Shown one piece after another: positions 39,101 to 47,018 of a stretch of DNA of 64,000 nucleotides; positions within the stretch are counted from its first letter, which is position 1; each line of letters opens with the position of its first letter. The position numbers were made by a program, and so were the translations under genes. The notes under the pieces were generated by a model. The model worked only from the letters and a program-made list of their open reading frames with translations. It searched no databases and was not told the DNA's origin. The stretch is from Halichoerus grypus (Eukaryota > Chordata > Mammalia > Carnivora > Phocidae). The stretch is taken from the NCBI RefSeq assembly GCF_964656455.1, contig NW_027555051.1:1-64000 (forward strand), given 5' to 3'.

Positions 39101-42100
39101 TCCTACCCTCACTCAGCCTCACTTCGGTCCCCAGAGCCATCAGGCTTTCTCATGGGATTGTCTGGGGAGTGAGAGGATAGATCTCAAGACATTGTATTAA
39201 CAAAGCTACTTGCTAGCTTGGAAATATTTAAAGTTTATTACAACAAAGCTTCATACTTCAGTGGATTCTTCTAGGGTCTTACTGCATTTCTTCACTCTCA
39301 ATCACTGACCCAACTGGATTATCTCAGTAGAAATTGGAAAGTATTAATCTAATGGAAACTGACTTGAGGAGAAGAAAGAGGAGGAGAAAGAACTGTGGTT
39401 TTTATTTCTAAAAATAGTCCTTTATTATATTTGTATTAACATGATGGATATCACTCTTGCTTTCTGTTACCTCAACCTTTATACCAGAAGGGAAGCCCCA
39501 GTGCACTGTGGAAATTTACAGGATTCTAGGGAGATTTCCCCTGTTCTAAGAAAGGGGTATCCTTTTACAGATGTTGGGAGTGGGGGTCATGGTATATTCT
39601 GTAAGTAATTCTTTGTAATTTCACGCATAATGAGTTAATAGTCATCTTCATCTTTTGACCTAATTTAAATTCATTTTTTGTTTCATTTCATATTCTTTAA
39701 TACCTACATATGAGGCATGTGATGTCTAAAGAACTAAGTTCAGTCCCTTCCTTTTTGTAAATTCTTCATGGGCCTCTACTAGTATTAATATCTTAATATT
39801 TATCAAGCAGATACTGTTCTTAAAAATAAAGTAATAATTTTATTTGAAAAATAACTTATTTAGTATTCTAATGAATATCAAAAGTAATAAGGAAGGTTCC
39901 ATCTGACCTCAATTCTTGAGAAATTTCTAAAGGTGTATGAAAAAAATCCCCAAACAATTTCCACTATTATTGACATCTTGTACGACTAGAGAAATATAAT
40001 TTCTTTGTGAAGAAACAAACATTTAAATTCCTTTTACGATTACACACAAACTAAAATTCACTAATTCTGACAGAATAAATAGGTAGCAATTAGTCAACTA
40101 CTTACCCAATCTGTGTTAATTTCTATAGCGTCAACCTAAAGATGAGAGTTTCCAGCTGAAGCCTGCAGGTGAGCTGAGGTAAAATGGAACCTGGGTCACC
40201 CCAACCCCTTCTTCTTATAGCTAATTGGAAAACGTAGGCCCTAAATTCAGATTATTAATTTGAACAGATTGATTCAGGGCATAACACAATCCTCCAAGAA
40301 CAAGGATGACAGGGATGAAACAAGGTTGTTAATGCAGGAGCTATTTCTTTTTAGTTGTTTCCTTCTAGAAAAAAAAATGTAAACTTTTCCAATATTAACA
40401 GTGATCATAAATATACCCAAATATTTACTATGGGAATGTTCTCATAGTCGTTTTCTAAAAACTGTGGCAAAAACTTGTACGCGGCCACAGCATGAAGTGC
40501 TGCTCGTGACTGCTAGGGACAGAATTGTGTCCCCTCCCCCACTGCTCCCCACAGTCTTACCGTGAAGCCCTCTCTGCCAATATGACCATGTTTGGAGAGA
40601 GAGCTTTTAAGCGGTAACTAAGTGTAAATGGGGCCATCAGGGTAAGGGCTTAGTCCAGTAGGATCGGTGCCCTTGTAAGAAGAGGGAGAGAGAGCTCTGT
40701 GTGTGTGTGTGTACATGCAGGCGCTGAGGAAACCCCACAGGGCATAGGCCAGAGGGCAGCCATCTGCAAGCAGAAAGACAGCTCTCGTGGGAACCTGACC
40801 CTGATGGTGTCCCGAACTTGGACTTCCAAAAATCTGTGTTCTCTCTCTGTCAAGGGCCTTGGTTTTAGAAACCAAATTCAAGTGCCTGAGATCACTTACA
40901 TTTTCTAATATTCCTAATGGATGTAAAAAGTATATAAGATAATCTTTCAGGAGCTGAGTCTCTTAAAGAGAACATTATTAAATACATTGATGTAGATTTT
41001 GTCACATCATAAAAACCCTTGCGTAGACACAAAGACCTATCTCAGAAGCAATATGTGAAGAGGAAAAATGTTGCACTTCTTTTGTAATAGTGAACCAATC
41101 AAAATAAAAAATTCAGCTCTTAAAAGGATGCAGTTCTCTCATGGAGAAAGAACACTGCCTTTATATAAAATCTTTTCAGCAGAACACCGTAGGTTCCGTA
41201 AAACCCGCTGCGAGGTAAGCAGTATCCAGGACAATAAACGGCTCTAGTAGGAAAAGAAAGGTCTTCTCCTCTCCCTAAGTGCGATAATAATTACAAAGAT
41301 GAAAACAAAGTGAAGGACAACCTGTTCCCCTTATAAATCGAATGTGAGTGGTCTGCAAGGTCCCAAGGAGCAGGAAAGGAGTTTGCTGTTTGTTAGCGTG
41401 TCTCGGGCTGAGCATGGAAGAGTAGGTGTGGCATGGTGTGGCAGGAAGAGTGTGGCCTTGGGATGAAGGCAGGCCTGGCTTGGAGTCTCTCCCACCATTT
41501 CCCTGTGGATGACAGGTCCATTCCTGAGACTTCCTCCATCCCCATTTTCATTTCTGCAGCCGGTGGATGATAACAATACTGGCCTTGGAGGGCTGTGGGG
41601 AAATCACACGAGGAATCTGTAATGCTCCTCGTGTGGTCCCCAGCATGCGTCCCACACATTTTAGTCTCCTGTACTCACCTTGGTTAAATAAAGAGAATGG
41701 TAACTACTCTGCTTTTTTAAAAATAATGATGTGGCCCTCTATCGGGAGGAGCAGAGTGCGTCACATGGACCTCATGTCAGGACCTGGACAGTCTTTTTCT
41801 CTCTGTCCTCCTCATGACATCACCACCTCCAAGGCTACATCTGTAGGCAATATCACTCATCTCAAATATATTTTACTATTTCTGTCTTTGCCTCTGGTTT
41901 TTTTTTTTTTTCTTTTTTTTTGGACAGCTACACTACCGTCATTTCTCAGTTCACTAAGCATTCTGACCTATTTCTTACCAGATACCAAGCAGATTGGAGT
42001 TGTTTACTCACCGTAAAGGAAAGGTTGATTTCAATAATGAAAGAGAATCTAGGTGTTCATGGAATGTTGTATGAAATTCAGAAAAATAGAAAGAATAGAA

Positions 42101-43674
42101 ACAGCAGCACCACACGTAGAATAAAAGCCTGTACTTTGAAAGAAACGGACCTAATTTCAAATGTAGACTCTACTCATCACTAATATGGTGACCTGGGCAA
42201 AACCTTCAGACCTCTGATTTTCAGAGTTCTCCTCTAAAATAAAAATAATCCCATCTCACAGCGTAGTTGTAAGGTTGGAGAAGATTACATACATGAAGTT
42301 CTTAGCATAACATCTGTCATGTAGTAAGCCCCTGATAAATTATCATTAATGTCACTCAGATTGAGTATAGCATTTTGCCACATTAGTACTTGCATGTCTT
42401 ACTAATGGCATGGCATAACTGGGAGCTGGTGAGGGCAGCAAAATAAAGGGGGGTAGTTTTTTTTCTGGTGACTAAAAAGCTTCTTGGTATTTGGTTTGTT
42501 GGAATAGTCTTTGTCTTTCATGATGTTTTGTGAATAATGAAAACAGAGACAGAGCAAGTAAACAGCTGACCTCCCACCCACCTGCTTTTGGACACTTATT
42601 GAGCAATCATCAGGTTCCAGGCTGGATATCAGCTGCATTTGTGTTCAGGGTTGAGAGGAAAGTACACGCAGTTAGTTCTGTCTCCAGCATATATTCCAAA
42701 TCTGTCTGCTGCCTCCTTCCTTTTTACTGCACTCCTATCCTGGAGCCCTTGAGAGCAGCCATCAGGACTACTGCCTCCCCTAACCAGTCTCCCTGCTCCC
42801 ACTCTTGCTTAAGCATCCATCCATTACCTAGCAACAGTCAGAAAAATTTGCTAGAGCTATAAATCAGATTCGGTCAGTCCTAGTTAAAAATGCCATGGCA
42901 AAATGTGTCCACTTTCACCATGGCCTGTGCAGACCGTGTGTGACTGGACCCTGAGCGCAGTATCACATCTGATCGCATGCCCCATGCTTCGGCTCCCATC
43001 AAACCAGCCTTCCTGAGCCCCTCCCCCCAGGGGTCAGGTTGCACCCACGTAGCCTGCCGGTCCCTCAGCCTAGAAGGTTCAGGCACCTCGTCTAGGAACG
43101 TGGCTGCTTCTCATCCCATAGATCTAGTTTCAGTGCTGCCACCTCAGAGAGGCCCTCCTGGACTACCCCTCTCTCAAACGTTCCCATCATCTCCACACAG
43201 CCCCCTGTCTACCTTCTATCAGAAGCACTAATCACAATCTATAATTACCCCTCTTATTTTTATCATTTGTCTGTAAGTTCCAGGCAAGAGAGACACTGCT
43301 TGTCACATTCTCTATTGTATTCTCTGCAGGCAGGGGAGGGGGGGGTATGGCACAAAACAAGACCTCCATAAGTACTTGTTGAATGAATGAAGGATCAAAA
43401 CATGGGCAAAAACAAAAGAAAAAAAATGTCATGTCTTCTTATGGTAAGGGTTAATGGAAATGTAACTTCGTGATCATCACGAGGGCACGTTGCTTAGTAT
43501 ACATACTTGGTATCGGACACCAGCAAGAAATCGCTGAACAAGAAGAGGTGCCGCTTCTGCCTCCTCCAGCCTCTCTTGAGCTCGACGGGGCCGTGGATAA
43601 GCAGGGTAGGGGCGGCACCCTCAGATGATGTAGTGCTTTTGCTGCGGGCGTCCACCTCAACAGAAGAGCTCTTC
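1027..43674 (-). CDS. ARHGAP20-like: ARHGAP20-like Rho GTPase-activating protein gene, partial (22 exons seen)
   Basis: Spliced gene on the minus strand, recognised from exon peptides in the ARHGAP20 order: PH domain, RA domain, RhoGAP domain. Seven upstream exons total 779 bp. Three RhoGAP cassettes of five exons add 750, 747 and 750 bp. All exons are open and junction phases agree throughout. All introns inspected have GT-AG ends except the donor after 29519. Family knowledge: ARHGAP20 accelerates GTP hydrolysis on Rho-type GTPases, with the PH and RA domains giving membrane and Rap1 input. Divergence from remembered ARHGAP20 suggests a paralog rather than the ortholog. Start-codon exon and large last exon were not found. 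Loss of the arginine finger and of one splice donor raises the possibility of a pseudogene or a non-catalytic protein. Transcription cannot be judged from sequence alone. Confidence 0.85.
1284..1489 (+). mobile_element. CAN-SINE, unit 1
   Basis: Forward CAN-SINE with head gcgcctgggtggctcag, CT-rich body, AAATAAATAAA tail. Shared with the other two units (8601, 15672), so it predates the duplication. Confidence 0.92.
1490..1711 (+). mobile_element. CAN-SINE private to unit 1
   Basis: Second forward CAN-SINE inserted in the A-rich tail of the preceding one. Absent from units 2 and 3, which accounts for the extra length of unit 1. Confidence 0.93.
1887..2109 (+). mobile_element. Older CAN-SINE relic, unit 1
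   Basis: Diverged SINE: head eroded to ggcccctcagttgagcgtc, body gatctcatggtggtgagatc, CTC-rich stretch and AAATAAATACAT end. Present in all units. Confidence 0.85.
3002..3191 (-). CDS. ARHGAP20-like: RhoGAP cassette 1, exon D
   Basis: 190-bp open exon with LLAQLPRANVVLLRYLFGVL, then LSACITPSLLCPPNSGSLE, ending DNLIKK. The Asn before LSACITP is retained; SVCIAP of the other copies is SACITP here. Confidence 0.9.
3723..3832 (-). CDS. ARHGAP20-like: RhoGAP cassette 1, exon C
   Basis: 110-bp open exon, acceptor CCATAAG, donor GTAATG. It reads DFLRNIPGSVLLTDLYDKW then LSVIDQGNEEEKITAAQ. This copy retains the ancestral-looking Pro (NIPGS) that copies 2 and 3 have as Gln. Confidence 0.9.
5341..5502 (-). 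CDS. ARHGAP20-like: RhoGAP cassette 1, exon B (arginine-finger position is Ser)
   Basis: 162-bp open exon. It reads GMLSFINQKEPLTEG, IFSKSANIISCRDLKDKLN, ending VLVVASVLK. Serine (AGC) again replaces the catalytic arginine. Confidence 0.9.
6890..7065 (-). CDS. ARHGAP20-like: RhoGAP cassette 1, exon A
   Basis: 176-bp exon, acceptor CTTCCTTAG, donor GTAGGTC. It reads SGQKTVKSRSFGDRAFCRGC, later TAPPSAKPGQLFGVSL and TDVCDKDNLAFPIL. Phases are identical to the other A exons. Confidence 0.88.
7132..7336 (-). mobile_element. CAN-SINE at unit 1/2 junction (hybrid)
   Basis: Reverse-oriented tRNA-Lys-derived CAN-SINE: T-rich tail at left, GA-rich body, head gctgagccacccagg at right. The left flank matches the right-edge SINE (…ctgaaccttctttt), but no matching duplication follows the head; the right flank is agactcatctt. 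It lacks a target-site duplication, as expected of a recombination junction. Confidence 0.9.
7955..8034. repeat. AT/GT microsatellite, unit 2
   Basis: Homologous to 641-718 but with a TGTGTGTG interruption and a shorter AT run. Confidence 0.88.
8344..8455 (-). CDS. ARHGAP20-like: RhoGAP cassette 2, exon E
   Basis: 112-bp exon, acceptor GTGTTACAG, proposed donor GTACCG. It reads ISLVQILLENCLRIFGED then ITSLLGENSMSRANSEKAA. VAFLI of the other copies is VQILL here; otherwise unchanged and open. Confidence 0.8.
8601..8812 (+). mobile_element. CAN-SINE, unit 2
   Basis: Counterpart of 1284-1489; head ggcgcctgggtggctcag, AAATAAATAAA tail. Confidence 0.92.
8988..9199 (+). mobile_element. Older CAN-SINE relic, unit 2
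   Basis: Counterpart of 1887-2109 with a shorter CTCCCT microrepeat. Confidence 0.85.
10091..10280 (-). CDS. ARHGAP20-like: RhoGAP cassette 2, exon D
   Basis: 190-bp open exon with the same splice sites as copy 3. It carries LLAQLPRANVVLLRYLFGVL and LSVCIAPNLLCPPNSGSLE, ending DNLIKK. APNL is the commoner RhoGAP form of this motif. Confidence 0.9.
10812..10918 (-). CDS. ARHGAP20-like: RhoGAP cassette 2, exon C, with one-codon deletion
   Basis: 107-bp exon, acceptor TTCATAAG, donor GTAATG. It reads DFLRNIQGTILLSDHYDKW then LGVSHQGNEEKITAAQ. Compared with the other copies one Glu of the EEE run is missing, an exact 3-bp deletion, and VID has become VSH. The frame is preserved. Confidence 0.9.
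12428..12589 (-). CDS. ARHGAP20-like: RhoGAP cassette 2, exon B (arginine-finger position is Ser)
   Basis: 162-bp open exon with conserved acceptor and donor. It reads GMLSFINQKEPLTEG, IFSKSANIISCRDLKEKLN, ending LLVVASVLK. Serine (AGC) occupies the arginine-finger position; Lys of VLK is kept. Confidence 0.9.
13964..14139 (-). CDS. ARHGAP20-like: RhoGAP cassette 2, exon A
   Basis: 176-bp exon with the same splice sites and phases as 21058-21233. It reads SGQKTVKSRSFGDRAFGWGC, later PGQLFGVSLMDVCYIETLAF and PIL. It differs from copy 1 at about 8 of 58 residues, several clustered in the VCYIET stretch. Confidence 0.88.
14196..14404 (-). mobile_element. CAN-SINE at unit 2/3 junction (hybrid)
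   Basis: Nearly identical to the 7132-7336 element and with the same mismatched flanks (left …ttgaaccttcttttt, right agactcatctt). No target-site duplication. Confidence 0.9.
15030..15107. repeat. AT microsatellite, unit 3
   Basis: Homologous to 641-718, with TATGTG interruption before the (AT)n run. Confidence 0.88.
15415..15526 (-). CDS. ARHGAP20-like: RhoGAP cassette 3, exon E
   Basis: 112-bp exon, acceptor TTTGTGTTACAG, proposed donor GTACCG. It reads ISLVAFLIENCLRIFGED then ITSLLGENSMSRANSEKAA plus one base. FLIENCLRIFGE.ITSL is the last RhoGAP helix in the family. The donor is weak beyond GT, so the 3' end is less sure than the start. If used, G joins AC of exon A in the next cassette to give Asp. 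Confidence 0.82.
15672..15886 (+). mobile_element. CAN-SINE, unit 3
   Basis: Counterpart of 1284-1489 in the gene-proximal unit. Confidence 0.92.
16057..16275 (+). mobile_element. Older CAN-SINE relic, unit 3
   Basis: Counterpart of 1887-2109, same landmarks. Confidence 0.85.
17168..17357 (-). CDS. ARHGAP20-like: RhoGAP cassette 3, exon D
   Basis: 190-bp exon, acceptor GACCTTAG, donor GTAATGA. It reads LLAQLPRANVVLLRYLFGVL, then YNIEQHSSSNQMTAYN and LSVCIAPSLLCAP, ending DNLIKK. This is the helical core of the RhoGAP fold; the Asn of the NL.V..AP.L motif, which contacts the GTPase, is retained. Confidence 0.92.
17888..17997 (-). CDS. ARHGAP20-like: RhoGAP cassette 3, exon C
   Basis: 110-bp exon, acceptor CCATAAG, donor GTAATG. 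It reads DFLRNIQGSILLSDHYDKW then LGVIDQGNEEEKITAAQ and AG of a split Arg codon. DFLR keeps the second conserved RhoGAP basic residue (Arg), but the usual Pro of the LPxPL-like turn is Gln here (NIQGS). Confidence 0.9.
19509..19670 (-). CDS. ARHGAP20-like: RhoGAP cassette 3, exon B (arginine-finger position is Ser)
   Basis: 162-bp exon (54 codons), acceptor TCCTACAG, donor GTAGGGA. It reads DMLSFINQKGPLTEG, IFSKSANIKSCRILKDKLN, then ESVHVVASVLK. The GIF-x motif of RhoGAPs normally carries the catalytic arginine finger after Phe; here the codon is AGC, serine. The conserved Lys of the VLK motif is present at the end. Confidence 0.92.
21058..21233 (-). CDS. ARHGAP20-like: RhoGAP cassette 3, exon A
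   Basis: 176-bp exon, acceptor CTTCCTTAG, donor GTAGGTC. It starts with AC (finishing Asp) and reads PGRKTVKRRSFRDW, later TAPPAAKPGQLFGVSL and TDVCDKDKLPFPIL, ending on a codon boundary. PGQLFGVSL is the family motif at the N-terminal edge of the RhoGAP domain. This copy differs at about 16 of 58 residues from copy 1. Confidence 0.9.
21294..21490 (-). mobile_element. CAN-SINE at right edge of the array (original insertion)
   Basis: Reverse CAN-SINE flanked by cgcttaaccttcttttc (21277-21293) and cgcttaaccttattttc (21491-21507), a 17-bp target-site duplication with one mismatch. Its body differs more from the two junction SINEs than they differ from each other. Confidence 0.9.
21491..24522 (-). 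other. Intron between linker exon and cassette 3
   Basis: Non-coding. Contains a reverse CAN-SINE (21912-22112), a MIR-like segment (about 22880-23030), and otherwise AT-rich sequence without recognisable exons. Confidence 0.7.
21912..22112 (-). mobile_element. CAN-SINE
   Basis: Reverse CAN-SINE flanked by a short duplication, tctgagtgctca on both sides. Confidence 0.9.
24523..24711 (-). CDS. ARHGAP20-like: RA-domain end and linker exon
   Basis: 189-bp exon, acceptor CCATATAG, donor GTGAGCC. It starts with GA (finishing Gly) and reads HEDPYGIKMSHLPSTT, later LQESLLLEQGFAEMQ and GQFILKPRHPTQNEQGR. The HE.PYGIKMSH and QFILKP motifs are characteristic of ARHGAP20. It ends with one base, G, which is completed to Asp (GAC) by exon A of any of the three cassettes. 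Confidence 0.9.
24772..24880 (-). other. Pseudo-exon with strong splice sites (possible poison exon)
   Basis: 109 bp bounded on the minus strand by CTTTTTGCAG and GTAAGGG, only 60 bp upstream of the real exon at 24711. It has no counterpart in the remembered ARHGAP20 protein. Included after the exon at 27239 (phase 1) it would read GVPNKSEY out of frame and meet TGA within about nine codons. Confidence 0.35.
24881..27238 (-). other. Intron within RA domain region
   Basis: Non-coding. MIR-like segment near 25020-25170, a reverse CAN-SINE at 26200-26370, remainder unremarkable. Confidence 0.65.
26200..26370 (-). mobile_element. CAN-SINE, truncated body
   Basis: Reverse CAN-SINE with flanking copies of gcctcanggattatt; the middle is shorter than in full-length copies. 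Confidence 0.88.
27239..27305 (-). CDS. ARHGAP20-like: RA-domain exon 3
   Basis: 67-bp exon, acceptor TTCCAAG, donor GTAAGTG. It reads GSEKDYQLSVSAGKEASPHP then LI plus the first base of Gly, matching the family's DYQL.V..GKE..P.PLIG. The split Gly codon is completed exactly by the exon at 24711. Confidence 0.9.
27306..29518 (-). other. Intron
   Basis: Non-coding. Holds a CA-rich tract (28138-28172), a 25-base A-run near 28820 and a short CA tract at 29447-29462. No exon or clear gene-like segment seen. Confidence 0.6.
29519..29596 (-). CDS. ARHGAP20-like: RA-domain exon with destroyed splice donor
   Basis: 78-bp exon (26 codons, phase 0 at both ends), acceptor TTTTTTACAG. It encodes SVTVTGTNSDTANDIINM then SLPMLGIT, clearly the core RA-domain segment (NSDTAN..INMSLPMLGIT). 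Immediately after the last codon the genomic sequence is ATAAGTT where GTAAGTT would be expected, so the donor +1 base (29518) appears mutated from G to A. The rest of the donor consensus remains. Skipping the exon would delete exactly 26 residues without a frameshift. Confidence 0.85.
30866..31062 (-). mobile_element. CAN-SINE
   Basis: Reverse CAN-SINE: AAGATTTTTATTTATTTATT tail side at left, head ctgagccacccaggcg at right. Confidence 0.9.
31690..32330 (+). mobile_element. Old L1 fragment (L1M-like)
   Basis: Sequence of the type gaaagcagctagagaaaaatg followed by aagggctgaaaggaaaa and tcttcaagagtgagtg-like text resembles the 3' part of old mammalian L1 ORF2, with many breaks. Boundaries approximate. 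Confidence 0.55.
33712..33796 (-). CDS. ARHGAP20-like: PH-RA linker and start of RA domain exon
   Basis: 85-bp exon, acceptor GATTAG, donor GTAAGTG. After the G completing Arg it reads YINLAKEKDQPKSIPLRIF then TEDIKNCAC, ending on a codon boundary. ARHGAP20 has the same YINL.KEKD.PKSIPL run just before its RA domain. Intact in frame. Confidence 0.9.
34434..34475 (-). CDS. ARHGAP20-like: PH-domain exon 3 (C-terminal helix, 42-bp micro-exon)
   Basis: A 42-bp exon with acceptor ATTGCAG and donor GTATCT. It reads S-SSEQKEKWHSFLQ-R, the first and last codons being split across introns (AG|T and AG|G). The KEKW..FLQR pattern is the C-terminal helix of the PH domain, including the near-invariant Trp. 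The size equals the gap between the flanking exons in the family protein. Confidence 0.88.
34476..36945 (-). other. Intron within PH domain
   Basis: Non-coding. MIR-like segment at about 34690-34850 (ttgcttaactgcgctgat landmark) and an old L1 fragment at about 35160-35600; the remaining sequence shows nothing recognisable. Confidence 0.6.
35160..35600 (-). mobile_element. Old L1 fragment (L1M 3' region)
   Basis: Contains landmarks of old L1 3' sequence in reverse: acacttgggttgtttctact, aatgctgctatgaacg, ggtggcattgctgggtcg. It explains the 163-codon open frame on the plus strand here. Confidence 0.75.
36946..37095 (-). CDS. ARHGAP20-like: PH-domain exon 2
   Basis: 150-bp exon, acceptor TTTCTAG, donor GTAAGA. 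It begins with the G completing AAG and continues YKKKLKIKNKIPL, then TVWTANCMDRVEDANI, then SFILGWPTVTFVATF, matching the central strands of the ARHGAP20 PH domain. It ends with AG, the first two bases of a Ser codon finished by the next exon. No stop or frameshift. Confidence 0.9.
37578..37782 (+). mobile_element. CAN-SINE
   Basis: Forward CAN-SINE, older variant (ccaactcttggtttcggctc), tail AATAAATAAATACATAAATA followed by a (GA)n tract. Confidence 0.88.
38835..39060. mobile_element. MIR SINE fragment
   Basis: Typical MIR landmarks: taccatatgccaagcactgt, then ctccattttacaaataagga with aaactcacagaaaggtc. Confidence 0.75.
40500..40910 (+). mobile_element. Solitary MaLR-type LTR relic (MLT1-like)
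   Basis: Begins near agaattgtgtcccctccccc and contains accatgtttgga, gtgcccttgtaagaagag and acttggacttccaaaa, in the order seen in MLT1-class LTRs. Non-coding relic; no retroviral genes seen beside it. Confidence 0.6.
42170..42350 (+). mobile_element. MIR SINE fragment
   Basis: MIR-type landmarks: gtgacctgggcaaaacctt, tgattttcagagttctcctc, then cagcgtagttgtaaggttg. Confidence 0.7.
43100..43395 (+). mobile_element. L2 LINE 3' fragment
   Basis: Landmarks cagagaggccctcctgga, tgtctgtaagttccaggcaa and acttgttgaatgaatga characterise the L2 3' end. Confidence 0.75.
43507..43674 (-). CDS. ARHGAP20-like: PH-domain exon 1
   Basis: 168-bp exon: acceptor TTGCAG, donor GTATGT. It starts with the last base of a split codon and ends with AA, completed to Lys by the next exon. 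It encodes KSSSVEVDARSK followed by TLLIHGPVELKRGWRRQKR and HLFLFSDFLLVSDT, the first beta strands of a pleckstrin-homology domain as in ARHGAP20 (…ELKRG…RHLFLF…). It is the most upstream exon found; the preceding exon must end in phase 2. Confidence 0.85.
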
Positions 43675-43851
43675 CTGCAACCCACCAAACACCACGGAGC
43701 AGCTAGTTACTAGTCAAATATACAATAGAGTTGTATGCTAAATGTCAAGGTTCGCACAACACTAAAATTCAGTCTCAACCCCGAAAGCAGAGCTCCAGAG
43801 CTCACATTCAGGGATCGCTGAGTTATAGAAAGCTATTGAAAGAGATGAGGT

Positions 43852-44064
43852 CGGACGTCTGGGTGGCTCAGTCGGTTAAGCGTCTGCCTTCAGCTCAGGT
43901 CATGATCCCAGGGTCCTGGGATCGAGCCCCACGTCGGGCTCCCTGCTCAGCGGGGAGCCTGCTTCTCCCTCTGCCTCTACCCCTCCACCCTGTTTGTGCT
44001 CTCTCTCTCTCTCTCTCACATGCTCTCTTTCTCAAATAAATAAACACAATATTTTGAAAAAAGA
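43852..44064 (+). mobile_element. CAN-SINE
   Basis: Forward CAN-SINE with flanking duplication agagatgaggtc on both sides. Confidence 0.92.
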
Positions 44065-45059
44065 GAGAGAGATGAGGTCACTTGGTGAACTGATACCGAT
44101 GGAGAACAGTTTCAAGGACAAAGCCCTTGGGCATGCCAACACTCAGACGTGGGGTGGAGAAAGCAGCAAAGCTAATCATGAGCTGTTAGGAAGGGGAGAA
44201 TCAAGAGGTAGAGTGTATTACAAGAAGGCAAACAACAACAAACAGGACAATTTGTGGCCTAATATAAAACAAAATGATATGGTGTGTGTGTGAAGAATTA
44301 ATTACAATTTGCTTTCATGTTAAGATAAAAATGAAGACAACTGAAGATTCTGGAAATTTACTTATCTAAATCTATCTAAATCTTATCTAAATCAATATTC
44401 AAACTTGGGGGAAAAATTCTCAAAGATCGGCGAAAATACTGGAAACATCAAAAAGTTTCTAAACACAAGAGTTTAGCTGTTACTTGGCTGAGCTCTGACT
44501 GAGCTCTGATAGGACTTTCTGGTCGTCATAGGTAAAACAACTAAATTGAACAGAATGCAAAAGTTCTTTCATAAATAGGACAGATATTTTCATAGACCTG
44601 GGAAAATTCTCTCTCGTGGAGCCAAGAAAGTGTCTCCTCCGAGAAAGTAAGCCCTGCTCTCTTCAGCTCAGCGGCACTGAATCTTACGAACCTGAGTAGC
44701 TTTTCATGAAGCTGGTGCTGAAGTTACTCATTAGTTTACATGTATTAGAAGAAACAAAAGAGAACAACACTCCCTGTTACTGTCAGTCTGTTTTGAGGCT
44801 CAAAAAGAGTATATCAAAAGACTACCTTCCGCGGTGAAGCCTTGAACGAGCACCTATAAGTTCAGCATGTTTTCTGAATGACGTGAACATCCTTTTGTCT
44901 TCAGTTCTCAGGACTGAAAATCAAGTGAGTCTACAGCACTAGGCAGAGTACTGTAAAATGCTTGAAGCCTGAGGATTCCACAGTAACCTGGGATCACTAC
45001 CATTATGATGTCACGGATCTAAGGCTCATGCCATAACTGCCAAACTGACATACTTGTTT

Positions 45060-45885
45060 CCCTGATTTGGCCTGCACGTTTTGATTTTTTAAAAGTAATC
45101 TTTTTTTTTATTTTGAGATAACTATAGATTCATATGTATCTGTAAGAAATAATACAGAGAGATTACATCAATTTTCTACAGATAGAGACTTCCAGACACT
45201 TCCATCACCACAAGGATCCTTCCTATTACCCTTTTACAACCACACACACTTCCTTCCACCTCCCCCACCTCTTTAATCCCTGGCAATCACGAATCTGTTC
45301 TCCATGTGTATAATTTTGACATTTCAAGAACGGTATACAGAGGGGATCATATAGTATGTAACATTTTTGTGATTTGCTTTTTTCCACTCAACATAACGGG
45401 AGAGTCATCCGGATTGCCACAGGTGCTCACAGTCCATTTCTCTGTGTCTCTTAGTAGTATGCCAGGATACGGCTGTATCACAGTTTGCTTCACCACCTGC
45501 TGAAGGAATTCTGGATTGTCTGCAGGCTTGGGCTTCCACTAATAAAGCTGCTGTAAACATCTGTGTACAGGTTTTTGTGTCAGCGTCGGTCTTCTCTTCT
45601 CTGGGCTAAATGCCCAGGAGTCCAATTGCCAGGTCCTAGGGTAGCTGCTCTGTTTTGTTTTTTAAGAAACTGTCTAACTGTTTTCCAGAATGGCTCTGCC
45701 ATTTCACATTCTCACCAGTACTGCGGGAGTGATTCAGTTTCCCCACAGCCACACTAGCATTGGGTGTTGTCATTTTTTATTTTAGCTGTTCTGATAGCTG
45801 TGTCGTGATATCTCACTGTGGATTTAACGTGCATTTCCCCAATGGTTAGTGATGCTAAACATCTATTTGCCATGTGGACATCTTC
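45060..45885 (-). mobile_element. Old L1 fragment (L1M 3' region)
   Basis: Landmarks attttgagataactatagat, cttccatcaccacaaggat, aataaagctgctgtaaac and gctctgccatttcacattc in the order of an old L1 3' end in reverse orientation. Confidence 0.75.
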
Positions 45886-47018
45886 TTCAGTGTGACGGAA
45901 CCTACAGTAGTCTGTTAAAAACATTTTCCGTGGAGACGGTGTTCCCTGTCCACTGGAAAACTGACCGTTTTACAGATGAGGAGGTGCTTCACGGACAGGT
46001 TAGACGCTTTCAACCCAAGCGGCTGCGACGTAACGTGAAGGATTCAAATCCAGCTGACTCAGGAGGTCACTCAACTTCCTGTGAGGGCCCCCCACTCTTC
46101 TCACACGGACAGTGTCTTTCCTTTGACAACAGTGGAGGACTGAAATTTGATCCTACTAACAAAGTTCGTGGTTTCCCTTATAGGCACCTCTAACAGGTAT
46201 GTGAATCCCTCTCTTTTATTCCCCACTCGACTCTATGGACCTCAAGGAAAGAGTCTATGTCTGATTTATCATTTTAATTCTCACAAACATTGGCACATTG
46301 GAGGAATTCAAAAATTCTCTTGAATGGGTGAATGAAATAGTTTTCTGGCATGGATGGATGGGGAAAAGGCATGACCTAAACTAGTCTCTCTCTCATTTAC
46401 TTCATTCATTCAACAGATAGTGTTTGAACCTGTACTAGGAGAAAGACACTTGCTAGGTCTGGGCAACAGAGAGCCAGGCCCCACTCTCACAAAACCAGGA
46501 TTTAAATGGGGGGGTGCGGGGGCAGAAATTAAACAAAGAGCGTCATCAATAACTGTGTAACACCAGACTCTGGAAAGTACTGCAGAGAAAAATTAAAGAG
46601 TGAGATGAGAAATTAAAAGAGGGACCTGACACCTGATTTCAGTTGTGAAGAAGTCTCCTTTGAAGAGCTCCTTTAAAATGAGCTTTAAAGAATAATTAGG
46701 GATTGATTAGAGAGAGGAGAGAAAAGAGGAAGGCAGAGGGAAGGGACAAGAAGAGAAGTGTATTGGAAGGGAAGATACATTTTTCAGCTGAAGGGACAGA
46801 ATGCGAATATGTGACGTTTCAGAGACATGGAAGAGTTTGCTAGATTGCAGACACAGGCAGAAGGTACAGGAGCATGAAATATGCCTGAAAAAGTAAGTAG
46901 AGGCAAGAGCACAAGTCCTGGTAGACCTCTTAGACTTTACTGAGGCCTCTCATCTGAAAACCAAACTAGCACAGAAGTGACATGTAGATAGTGGCCTTCA
47001 GACTTTTCACCACTTTTA

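Larger units (their letters stand above)
37096..43506 (-). other. Intron between PH exons 1 and 2
   Basis: Non-coding. Contains a forward CAN-SINE (37578-37782) followed by a GA repeat, MIR fragments (about 38835-39060, 41460-41600, 42170-42350), a MaLR LTR (about 40500-40910) and an L2 fragment (about 43100-43395). Confidence 0.65.

Noticed and set aside
41567..42016. 149-codon plus-strand open frame
   Set aside because: Spans MIR-like and low-complexity sequence; no recognisable domain or splice support.
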